This document shows positions 31,083-36,955 of a DNA stretch of 36,955 nucleotides, in pieces. The translations under genes and the position numbers were made by a program. The stretch spans positions 48,236 through 85,190 of the forward strand of contig MFKO01000008.1 in NCBI GenBank assembly GCA_001779595.1, in the 5' to 3' direction. Under the pieces are notes generated by a model. The model did no database searches. It saw only the letters and a program-made list of their open reading frames with translations, and was not told where the DNA came from. Position 1 is the first letter of the stretch, and each line of letters opens with the position of its first letter. Source of the stretch: Candidatus Kaiserbacteria bacterium RIFCSPHIGHO2_01_FULL_46_22 (GTDB lineage Bacteria > Patescibacteriota > Minisyncoccia > Phycocordibacterales > UBA918).

Positions 31083-31090
31083 GCGGCACT

Positions 31091-32227
31091 ATGTCTAATG
31101 ATTTTGTTAAAAACTTTTCTATTACCAAAGAAGCCGGCTCCCAAATTAAGGTAGCTGGGGAAATACCCGAAACTGAACTTGCAAAACACCGCTCCGCTGC
31201 GCTTAAAAAGCTTGGCGAAAACGTGAAAGCAGATGGTTTCCGCCCCGGACATCTTCCGGAGAGTGTGCTTGTCTCTAAAATTGGTGAGCTCAATATAATG
31301 ACTGAGATGGCCGAGCGAGCCTTGGCCTCTGTGTACCCTCACATCTTGTCTGAACACAAAATTGACGCCATTGGTCATCCACAAATCGAAATCACTAAGA
31401 TAGCCGCCGGCGATCCGCTTGGTTTTATCATCACTATATCTGTGATGCCTGAAATAACTCTGCCTAACTACAAAGCTACTGCGCAAGAACTGAATAAAAA
31501 CAAAACCGAAGTCTTAGTTACCGACGAAGATGTCGATAAGCAAATTCAGGATATCCTACGACAAAAGGCTGCTTATGAACGTTTGCAAAAGAAAGCCGCT
31601 GACGGAGTGAAGGAAACGCATACTCACGACGATGGCACAGTACACGAAGGGCCAGCGCATGACGACGAAGGTAAACCAATTGAAAATATCGAAGACCTAC
31701 CGATACCAGAGTTGACCGATGACTTGGTTAAAACCTTGGGTACGCCGGGACAATTTGAAACCGTAGATGATTTCAAGGCTAAGTTGCGTGAACACCTAGC
31801 TATTGAAAAAACCCGTGACGCCGCGGCCCTACACCGCGCCACCCTGACCGACAAAATCATCGCAGACAGCACTTTTGAATTGCCTCAAATTATGATTGAC
31901 GGAGAACTCAATCAGATGTTTGCGCAAATGGATGAAGATATCAAACGTGCTGGTCTTAAAATGGATGATTATCTGACCCACATTAAGAAAGACCGTGAAG
32001 ACCTGAAGAAAGAATGGACTCCTGCGGCCGAAAAGCGCGCTCGCCTACAATTGGTATTGAACGAGATTGCCAAACAAGAAAAGATTGAACCGGAGAAAGA
32101 AAAACTAGAGGAGGAAGTGAAAAACCTACTCGAACATTACAAGGATGCCGACCAAAATCGCGTCCGCATCTACGTTGCTTCTGTTCTACAAAATGAAGCG
32201 GTGATGAAATTCCTAGAGAGCCAATAG
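31091..32227 (+). CDS. tig: Trigger factor lacking the PPIase domain
   Basis: 378 residues, against about 430 in E. coli. The N-terminal ribosome-binding domain includes the signature GFRPGHLPESVL. The C-terminal helical chaperone domain starts with the arm at TDEDVDKQIQDILRQKAAYE and ends near VASVLQNEAVMKFLE. The FKBP-type PPIase domain is missing. In its place is a short linker with histidine and acidic residues (THTHDDGTVHEGPAHDDEG, about 177-195). Trigger factor shields nascent chains at the ribosome exit. It is often next to clpP, and here clpP is 0.8 kb downstream with an NlpC/P60 gene between. Confidence 0.93.
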   Translation: MSNDFVKNFSITKEAGSQIKVAGEIPETELAKHRSAALKKLGENVKADGFRPGHLPESVLVSKIGELNIMTEMAERALASVYPHILSEHKIDAIGHPQIEITKIAAGDPLGFIITISVMPEITLPNYKATAQELNKNKTEVLVTDEDVDKQIQDILRQKAAYERLQKKAADGVKETHTHDDGTVHEGPAHDDEGKPIENIEDLPIPELTDDLVKTLGTPGQFETVDDFKAKLREHLAIEKTRDAAALHRATLTDKIIADSTFELPQIMIDGELNQMFAQMDEDIKRAGLKMDDYLTHIKKDREDLKKEWTPAAEKRARLQLVLNEIAKQEKIEPEKEKLEEEVKNLLEHYKDADQNRVRIYVASVLQNEAVMKFLESQ

Positions 32228-32253
32228 AAACTCAAAGATAAACTGAACAAAAG

Positions 32254-32287
32254 AAAAGGCGATTGCACATGTGCAATCGCCTTTTTA
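32254..32287. terminator. Shared terminator of tig and the NlpC/P60 gene
   Basis: A 32-bp perfect palindrome (AAAAGGCGATTGCACATG and its complement) between convergent genes. Confidence 0.9.
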
Positions 32288-32305
32288 GAAAGAACTCTGG
32301 CTAAA

Positions 32306-32734
32306 TTAGCCTAGCCTACCCAGACAAACACCAGCACTTTTATAGCTAAAGAACGTAAGTACGTCTGGATCCTCAACTACTCCCTTTTCCTTCGACGGAG
32401 CATGAATTACCGTTAAGTCGCCAGTAACAAAACCAACATGCCCAACAGCAAGAGTTGGATCATCAAGATACTGCGGCTGATGTCCAGTTCTAAAGATCAA
32501 ATCCCCTGCCCTTGCTTCCAAGGGATCGAATACAATTTGGTTACAAAAATGTAACTGCTCAAATGCCAACCTAGGCAAAGCAATTCCTTCCAGAGAAAGC
32601 AGCCATTGTACAAATGACGAGCAATCTACTACTCCTGGAGCTTGTGTAGGATCTGCTTTTAATTTATAGACAGAAACCCCTATGCAAGCTCTGGCCTCGT
32701 TAGTAAGCCGATTGTTATTTATTTTCCTTTTCAT
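32306..32734 (-). CDS. NlpC/P60-fold cysteine hydrolase
   Basis: 142 residues. The catalytic cysteine lies in VDCSSFVQWLL (C38) and the histidine in AVGHVGFV (about H100), with a third polar residue in VIHAPSKEKG. The ARAGDLIFRTGHQ segment is also typical. Family members cleave peptidoglycan stem peptides, but no signal peptide is present, so export or a cytoplasmic role is open. CGAGGGTAAA before the ATG is a moderate Shine-Dalgarno. A short upstream frame (32736-32804) ends one base before the start. The gene sits between tig and clpP in the opposite orientation. Confidence 0.85.
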   Translation of the reverse strand: MKRKINNNRLTNEARACIGVSVYKLKADPTQAPGVVDCSSFVQWLLSLEGIALPRLAFEQLHFCNQIVFDPLEARAGDLIFRTGHQPQYLDDPTLAVGHVGFVTGDLTVIHAPSKEKGVVEDPDVLTFFSYKSAGVCLGRLG

Positions 32735-32735
32735 T

Positions 32736-32804
32736 TTACCCTCGCTTTTTGGTCCTCCCGAGACAGAAAATCCGCCTCAGGAGGCGGATTTTAATTACAA
32801 ACAT
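32736..32804 (-). CDS. Possible 22-aa leader peptide of the NlpC/P60 gene
   Basis: AGGAGG (32814-32819) lies nine bases before an ATG that opens MFVIKIRLLRRIFCLGRTKK plus RG and a stop. The stop is separated from the NlpC/P60 ATG by one base, so translation could be coupled. A terminator-like hairpin (32767-32792) lies inside the frame, an arrangement seen in attenuators. Confidence 0.4.
   Translation of the reverse strand: MFVIKIRLLRRIFCLGRTKKRG
32767..32792 (-). promoter_or_regulatory. Hairpin in the NlpC/P60 leader, possible attenuator
   Basis: AAAATCCGCCTC pairs with GAGGCGGATTTT over 12 bp; on the minus strand the T-tract continues TTTTCTGTCTC. It lies 33 bp before the gene it would control. 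Confidence 0.45.
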
Positions 32805-32927
32805 TAAAAGCTACCTCCTGCTGCGGATTATTTGGTAGTTATTTTGGCAGAAGCTACTCCAAGTGGAGAGGGTGTTACTAAGCAACATGGTGTTCCGATT
32901 ATAAACCTGCCGATTAAATTGGGCAAT

Positions 32928-32956
32928 TTTATTTTCTTTCTCAAACCTGCTACTAT
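32928..32956 (+). promoter_or_regulatory. Candidate promoter of clpP
   Basis: TTTATT (32928-32933), a 17-bp spacer and TACTAT (32951-32956), giving a leader of about 30 nt. The rest of 32820-32992 shows no convincing gene. Confidence 0.4.
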
Positions 32957-32992
32957 GCGCTCGTAGCTAAATTGAAAATTTGAATTTGAAAT

Positions 32993-33595
32993 ATGGAAAT
33001 TAAAAATACAGACATCCAGAACCAACTGGTGCCGATGGTGATTGAGAAGACGATTGGCGGCGAGCGAGCCTATGACATTTACTCTCGCCTGCTCAAGGAA
33101 CGAATCATTTTCGTTACCGGCGGGATTGAGGATCATATGTCTAATCTGGTGGTGGCTCAACTTCTCTTCCTAGAAGCTGAAGATGCGAAGAAGGACATCT
33201 ACCTATATATAAACAGCCCTGGCGGAAGTGTCAGTTCTACACTGGCAATGATCGACACAATGCATCACATCAAGCCTGATGTGGCCACTGTGTGTGTCGG
33301 TATGGCAGCTTCAGGCGGAGCGTTATTGCTTTCACAAGGAGCTAAGGGTAAACGATTTATCCTGCCGAACGCTGAAGTAATGATTCATCAGCCACTTGGC
33401 GGAGCACAGGGACAAGCGACTGACATCGAGATCACTGCACGGCACATCTTGAAAACTCGTGATCGTCTAAACAAGATGCTAGCTAAAGCCACCGGCCAGA
33501 AACTAGCGCAGATCGAAAAAGACGTTGAGCGTGACTTCTTTATGGATGCTGAAGAGGCCAAAGCCTACGGCATCGTCGACGAAGTTTATAAATAA
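32993..33595 (+). CDS. clpP: ATP-dependent Clp protease proteolytic subunit
   Basis: 200 residues, the usual length. The catalytic triad is Ser in [14 protein letters not shown], His in [12 protein letters not shown] and Asp in [14 protein letters not shown]. The [18 protein letters not shown] handle is conserved. The residue after the catalytic Ser is Gly rather than the more common Met. ClpP forms the tetradecameric chamber fed by ClpX or ClpC, neither of which is in this window. No Shine-Dalgarno is seen before the ATG. A perfect terminator follows. Confidence 0.97.
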   Translation: MEIKNTDIQNQLVPMVIEKTIGGERAYDIYSRLLKERIIFVTGGIEDHMSNLVVAQLLFLEAEDAKKDIYLYINSPGGSVSSTLAMIDTMHHIKPDVATVCVGMAASGGALLLSQGAKGKRFILPNAEVMIHQPLGGAQGQATDIEITARHILKTRDRLNKMLAKATGQKLAQIEKDVERDFFMDAEEAKAYGIVDEVYK

Positions 33596-33609
33596 GAGGT
33601 GTTTGAAGT

Positions 33610-33650
33610 AAAACCGACGCCGCGGCCCTTTGGGCCGCGGCGTCGGTTTT
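33610..33650 (+). terminator. clpP terminator
   Basis: A perfect 19-bp stem AAAACCGACGCCGCGGCCC with loop TTT, the longest stem in the window. Confidence 0.92.
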
Positions 33651-33742
33651 CAATTATTTGATTTAATGCTACCCTGAAATGGCTTTTTGGCTGTCACGAT
33701 AGAAACGACTGGAAAGAGGATTATTCATTTAGAAACGACCCT

Positions 33743-35263
33743 ATGCCGATACCGGTATTACTCGGTGCGGCACTCGTAATTGGTCTTATTGTCGGTTACT
33801 ACGTAAGATACCGACACGCCCTGTCCCTGCGCTCCTCCTTGGAGCTGGACCTCAAGGAAAAAGCTCTTGATGCGGAAGAAAAAGCCCTCAAGATCATAGA
33901 AAAAGCAGAGAACAAGGCTGCCGAATTGGAAAAAGAGACTAAGGCCGAATGCCGTGCACTCGAAGAGAAGCTGGATAGTAAGGAAAACCGCCTAAATAAA
34001 CGCGAGGAATTACTTGATCAAAGACAAATCGACGTTGACTCACAGGTTGAAAACGTAAGAACAAAAATCGAGGAGGTAAAAAGCATCAAAGCCCGACTTG
34101 ATGATCATGCGATGGAGCTAGATCGTAAGTTAGAGGCCGTAGCTGGATTGTCTCGCGAGGAGGCTTATGCGCGTTTGACAGACGCTCTCCTGAAAGAGCG
34201 CTCTGAAGACCTTCTTGGTCGCCTGCGCAAACTCGAACAAGGCAACGAAGATCAATATGAAGAAAAGGCTCGCAATCTGTTACTTGCAGCTATTCATCGT
34301 GTCGGTAACTCCATGCCAGGCAACGTTATGACGGCCAGTGTCGAACTAACAAGCGACGACATCAAGGGAAAAGTGATCGGCAAGGAGGGCCGTAACGTTC
34401 GTGCATTTGAGCGATTAACCGGAGTTGATGTGCTCATTGATGATACTCCTGGTTACATCGTGCTCTCCTCTTTCGATCCGATCCGTCGTGAAATTGCCCG
34501 CGTAGCACTTGAGATGTTGCTCAAAGATGGCCGTATCCAACCTGCCAAAATTGAAGAAATGGTTGAAGAAGCCCGTAAGGAAGTCGCTAAAATGGTGCGC
34601 CAGATGGGCGACAAGGCTGCTTACGAAGCCGGAGTACAAGGTCTCCATCCTGACCTTATTACGATTCTTGGACGACTACATTTTAGAACTAGTTACGGGC
34701 AGAATGTGCTTTGGCATTCGGTTGAAATGGCTCATATCTCCGGCATTATTGCTAAGGAAATTGGCGCCGATGAAAGTGTTGCCCGTGCTGGCGCCCTTCT
34801 TCATGACATTGGCAAAACAGTCAGTCACGAAGTACAAGGCACTCACGTTGAGATCGGTATTCGCATCTTAGAAAAGTATGGTGTTGATGAAAAAGTGATC
34901 CTAGCAATGCGCGCTCACCATGAAGAGTATCCGTACGAAACCCCTGAGTCGATTATTGTGCAGGTAGCCGATTCACTTTCTGGTTCTCGTCCGGGAGCAC
35001 GCCGTGATTCAATCGAAAATTACATTAAACGCTTGTCTGAGTTGGAGTCGATTGCTACCCATCTACCTGGGGTTGAGAAAGCCTTCGCTATTGCCGCCGG
35101 CCGCGAGGTGCGTGTGTTAGTCAATCCAGAAAAACTTTCGGATTTAGAAATGCACGAGCTGGCACGCACTATTGCCACAAGCATCGAAGCGCAGTTGCGC
35201 TATCCGGGAGAAATCAAAGTACACGTTATTCGCGAGACACGAGTGATATCGTACGCAAGATAG
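33743..35263 (+). CDS. rny: Ribonuclease Y
   Basis: 506 residues. One N-terminal membrane helix (LLGAALVIGLIVGYYV) anchors the protein. A long coiled coil covers about residues 28-150 (EEKALKIIEKAENKAAELEK). The KH domain (KGKVIGKEGRNVRAFERLTG) and the HD domain (GALLHDIGKTVSHEVQGTHV and AHHEEYP) follow, ending PGEIKVHVIRETRVISYAR. RNase Y starts mRNA decay in bacteria without RNase E. It is a single-gene unit ended by a palindromic terminator shared with the convergent gene. No Shine-Dalgarno is visible. Confidence 0.97.
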   Translation: MPIPVLLGAALVIGLIVGYYVRYRHALSLRSSLELDLKEKALDAEEKALKIIEKAENKAAELEKETKAECRALEEKLDSKENRLNKREELLDQRQIDVDSQVENVRTKIEEVKSIKARLDDHAMELDRKLEAVAGLSREEAYARLTDALLKERSEDLLGRLRKLEQGNEDQYEEKARNLLLAAIHRVGNSMPGNVMTASVELTSDDIKGKVIGKEGRNVRAFERLTGVDVLIDDTPGYIVLSSFDPIRREIARVALEMLLKDGRIQPAKIEEMVEEARKEVAKMVRQMGDKAAYEAGVQGLHPDLITILGRLHFRTSYGQNVLWHSVEMAHISGIIAKEIGADESVARAGALLHDIGKTVSHEVQGTHVEIGIRILEKYGVDEKVILAMRAHHEEYPYETPESIIVQVADSLSGSRPGARRDSIENYIKRLSELESIATHLPGVEKAFAIAAGREVRVLVNPEKLSDLEMHELARTIATSIEAQLRYPGEIKVHVIRETRVISYAR

Positions 35264-35268
35264 CAGAA

Positions 35269-35298
35269 ACAAAAAACCGCCACGTGGCGGTTTTTTGT
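35269..35298. terminator. Shared terminator of rny and the prephenate-dehydratase-like gene
   Basis: A perfect 30-bp palindrome (ACAAAAAACCGCCAC and its complement) between convergent genes. Confidence 0.9.
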
Positions 35299-35299
35299 T

Positions 35300-35872
35300 T
35301 TATTCGGCCAATCGTGTGGCTACTACAAAAGTAGTGTAGTTATACTTAAGATCCTGAATGGACTCTTCTAAAATATCTAGACCATAAAGTTCAGCCGCGC
35401 GACGCGAGGCTATGACAGCAGTAGTATCGGCCAATTCGCCAGCGTGAAGCGCATTAGCAGCTGCTGCAGTGTCTTTAAACGGTAAAATGTCGGCGTTTGG
35501 CCAAACGCGCTTCAAGTACATCCGACATTGTTTCAATGCCTGATCGTGAGAACTGATGCTTTTAATATGCGAGGCGGTAATTCCCTTTTTGACGAGCAAA
35601 TTATGATGAACGTCTAATTCAAACATCTTTTCTATGACGAAACGATGCTTGGCCATAGCGTGCACCGCTTCTATCACAATCCCTCCGTTACTGTTTTCAA
35701 TTGGAAAAATACCTTTACCACACAAGCCTTTTTCAAGACCATCTAACACAGCCTCGGCAGTTACTAGAGTTAGTATTTCTGCATCAGATAAAGACTCTTT
35801 CTTTATATATTGTTCGCCGGCCATTTCCGAAAAACTGCCGCGATCACCCATCACTCCGATCTTGATAGACAT
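35300..35872 (-). CDS. Prephenate dehydratase-like protein without ACT domain
   Basis: 190 residues, against about 280 for monofunctional enzymes. PDT motifs are GDRGSFSEMAGEQY, GIFPIENSNGGIV, ISSHDQALKQCRMYL, FKDTAAAANAL and AVIASRRAAELYGLDILEES. The catalytic T-R-F motif reads NYTTFVVA, so Arg is replaced by Thr. The C-terminal phenylalanine-sensing ACT domain is absent. The enzyme normally makes phenylpyruvate from prephenate, but with the altered motif and no other aromatic-pathway gene nearby the reaction is unsure. A TATGTT box (35885-35890) lies 12 bp before the ATG. The -35 (TCTCTT) is weak. Confidence 0.85.
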   Translation of the reverse strand: MSIKIGVMGDRGSFSEMAGEQYIKKESLSDAEILTLVTAEAVLDGLEKGLCGKGIFPIENSNGGIVIEAVHAMAKHRFVIEKMFELDVHHNLLVKKGITASHIKSISSHDQALKQCRMYLKRVWPNADILPFKDTAAAANALHAGELADTTAVIASRRAAELYGLDILEESIQDLKYNYTTFVVATRLAE

Positions 35873-35947
35873 AGCCGAAAGATTAACATAGGTAGCCCTC
35901 TCACCAAAGAGAGAAATTTCAACACACTTTATTCGTTACACAAGTCG

Positions 35948-35975
35948 TTGCGACCGAAAAAGCTTGCTATATAAT
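35948..35975 (+). promoter_or_regulatory. Promoter of the HU gene
   Basis: TTGCGA (35948-35953), a 16-bp spacer and a perfect TATAAT (35970-35975), giving a ~40-nt leader. Confidence 0.75.
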
Positions 35976-36021
35976 GCTTTGTAAGCCAACGAATAGGCAT
36001 TATCAACTCACATCACATTTT

Positions 36022-36294
36022 ATGAACAAGGCAGACATAATCAATAAAGTGCATGAGAAGATCGGCGTCACTAAAGCCGACGCTGAACGCGCTGTTGAGT
36101 GTATGATCGACTCCGTCGTTGATTCTCTCAAACGAGGACAGGAAGTTTCAATTGCTGGTCTTGGTATTTTCTCAGCCAAGATGCGCGAAGCCCGCACTGC
36201 TCGTAACCCTCGCACCGGCGAGTCTATCGAAGTACCGGCGATGCGCGTGCCAAAATTCCGCGCTGCAAAGGGACTTAAGGATGCGGTGAAGTAG
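36022..36294 (+). CDS. hup: HU-family DNA-binding protein
   Basis: 90 residues from MNKADIINKVHEKIG; an earlier in-frame ATG overlaps the promoter. The helical dimer core (DAERAVECMIDSVVDSLKRG) is followed by VSIAGLGIFSAKMREAR, the DNA-binding arm TARNPRTGESIEVPA with the minor-groove-inserting proline in RNPRTG, and the closing VPKFRAAKGLKDAVK. It is a nucleoid protein that bends DNA. HU and IHF cannot be separated with certainty, but one copy with a standard arm suggests HU. No strong Shine-Dalgarno is seen. Confidence 0.95.
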   Translation: MNKADIINKVHEKIGVTKADAERAVECMIDSVVDSLKRGQEVSIAGLGIFSAKMREARTARNPRTGESIEVPAMRVPKFRAAKGLKDAVK

Positions 36295-36310
36295 ACCATT
36301 ATTCTGCAGA

Positions 36311-36346
36311 ACAAAACCGCCACGACTATAGTCGTGGCGGTTTTGT
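36311..36346. terminator. Shared terminator of HU and the three-TM gene
   Basis: A 36-bp perfect palindrome (ACAAAACCGCCACGAC, centre TATA) between convergent genes. Confidence 0.9.
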
Positions 36347-36355
36347 ATATAAAAT

Positions 36356-36658
36356 CTAAAGAACAAAATAGGCAAGGTTAATAAAAAAGAGGATAAAACC
36401 AATAAATGAGAGGATGGGGAGTCCTATAGCTATCACCGCCAGTCTATTATCTCGTCTATGCTGAGACATGACGATTAAAACGGCCATCAAGAATATAATG
36501 GCGACCCAAAATAGTAATAAGATTGAGGAAAATGAACTAGATGACGGGTTGTTAATAATACTCTTTATAAACAATAAAATTGGAATGGATACGATCAACG
36601 AGATGATATTTAATATCCCAATTAACCACCTGCTACTTTGTTTAATGTTTGGTTCCAT
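36356..36658 (-). CDS. Three-TM membrane protein of unknown function
   Basis: 100 residues. Hydrophobic helices are at about 11-31 (LIGILNIISLIVSIPILLFI), 44-64 and 73-99. A Ser/Asn-rich loop (INNPSSSSFSS) and a basic loop (SQHRRDNR) lie between them. The coding sequence is more A/T-rich than its neighbours, with many ATT/ATA/TTA codons, which may indicate recent acquisition. A TATAGT box (36668-36673, minus) lies about ten bases before the ATG, predicting a very short leader. No family was recognised. Confidence 0.6.
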   Translation of the reverse strand: MEPNIKQSSRWLIGILNIISLIVSIPILLFIKSIINNPSSSSFSSILLLFWVAIIFLMAVLIVMSQHRRDNRLAVIAIGLPILSFIGFILFFINLAYFVL

Positions 36659-36695
36659 GTGAGCCTAACTATATCAGCATAAATACGAAATGGTT

Positions 36696-36931
36696 TATGC
36701 GGGCAGGGGGAATCGTTCACCGCTCGCGATTATGGCTGTTCGCTTCGCTCCAATATTTTGGAATCGACCCAGAATAGCGGCTGTTTTATTTCGCTCCGCT
36801 TATAAAACAGGCTCGCGTTCTTGGTCGGTGTCTCCTCGTTTTTCTCGCAAGGGATGCGAGAAAAACATCGTCCGACGCTTCGATTCCCCACGCAAGAGCC
36901 TCAATGGCTCTTGCTCTGCCCGCACCGCATA
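36696..36931. repeat. 236-bp multi-branched palindromic element
   Basis: GCGGGCAG (36699-36706) pairs with 36916-36923 and GGGGAATCG (36707-36715) with 36881-36889. Enclosed are a CAAGAGCC hairpin (36893-36913), a long stem 36766-36826 built on CTGTTTTAT/ATAAAACAG, a 12-bp stem GTTTTTCTCGCA (36838-36866) and CCAA/TTGG (36750-36761). No coding sequence fits. It could be a structured RNA, a palindromic mobile repeat or a recombination site. Confidence 0.65.
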
Positions 36932-36934
36932 TGC

Positions 36935-36955
36935 AAAAAGCTCCCAGCTGGGAGC
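36935..36955. terminator. Palindrome at the window edge, probable terminator
   Basis: AAAAA followed by the 16-bp perfect palindrome GCTCCCAGCTGGGAGC; the expected T-tract would lie beyond the window. Confidence 0.5.

Noticed and set aside
32803-32970. Plus-strand frame reading VVILAEATPSGEGVTKQHG... before clpP
   Set aside because: Protein-like in part, but it has only a TTG start, no SD or -10 box, and it contains the clpP promoter; treated as chance or a remnant.
32828-33160. A 110-codon minus-strand frame across the clpP start
   Set aside because: It covers 168 bp of clpP in antisense and has no initiation signal.
35493-35508. Palindrome GCGTTTGGCCAAACGC in the prephenate-dehydratase-like gene
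   Set aside because: Only 16 bp with no loop or T-tract; plausible by chance in coding sequence.
36696-36931. tmRNA, RNase P RNA or tRNA as an explanation of the branched palindrome
   Set aside because: The conserved sequence marks of these RNAs (such as the T-loop GGTTCRA, CCA end or the GAGGAAAGTCC core) were not found.

Overview
The window looks like part of a small, gene-dense chromosome from a Candidate Phyla Radiation / Patescibacteria bacterium, probably Parcubacteria-like (inference). The grounds are a trigger factor without its PPIase domain, a divergent PilB/GspE ATPase, a ComEC split into separate channel and metallo-beta-lactamase genes, coiled-coil and Ig-like secreted proteins of unknown function, and a ribonucleotide reductase with its ATP-cone on the radical subunit. 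UGA is used as a stop (nrdA, rpmB neighbours), so the standard bacterial code applies. No rRNA, tRNA, CRISPR array, transposase or phage gene was seen.

Layout. 1-4.5 kb (minus): a partial Nudix hydrolase, an endonuclease/exonuclease/phosphatase-fold enzyme, then nrdA and nrdB, with a 123-bp palindromic element fused to the 3' end of nrdA. 4.7-7.0 kb (minus): a two-TM protein, mscL and a YibE/F permease. 7.4-15.4 kb: a fragmented 'str' locus in the order rpsL-rpsG, fusA, tuf-rpsJ on the minus strand, broken at two junctions by small accessory genes. These are a LapG-like C93 protease, an unknown 166-aa protein, two small envelope proteins and a GNAT acetyltransferase. 15.6-20.8 kb: a site-2 protease and rpmB sharing one divergent promoter, a secreted Ig-like protein, a ComEC-type metallo-beta-lactamase, Fe/Mn superoxide dismutase, the ComEC channel and RNase HI. 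20.8-27.5 kb: a 55-aa zinc-knuckle protein, recJ, a HIT protein, pgk-tpiA, a degenerate PilB/GspE ATPase and ruvA. 27.6-36.3 kb (mostly plus): nusA, ppa, two secreted or membrane coiled-coil proteins, tig, an NlpC/P60 enzyme, clpP, rny, a prephenate-dehydratase-like gene and an HU-type protein. The right end holds a three-TM protein and a 236-bp multi-branched palindrome.

Two kinds of gene can be told apart by their start signals. Many housekeeping genes have no Shine-Dalgarno (SD) and carry a -10-like box only 6-14 nt before the start codon (HIT, ruvA, tig, rpmB, site-2 protease, tpiA, rnhA, yibF), which predicts leaderless or almost leaderless mRNAs. In contrast, most accessory genes lying between them have a strong SD of the AGGAGG type, usually their own promoter with a 16-18 bp spacer, and their own terminator. 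They look like self-contained cassettes set into operon boundaries. Terminators throughout are unusually perfect palindromes, often shared by convergent genes, and two terminator-like hairpins lie inside the comEC reading frame.

The most interesting points are the cassette/leaderless division, the loss of the NrdA C-terminal cysteine pair at the edge of a palindromic element, the in-frame hairpins of comEC, the symmetrical promoter between the site-2 protease and rpmB, and the branched palindrome at the right end.
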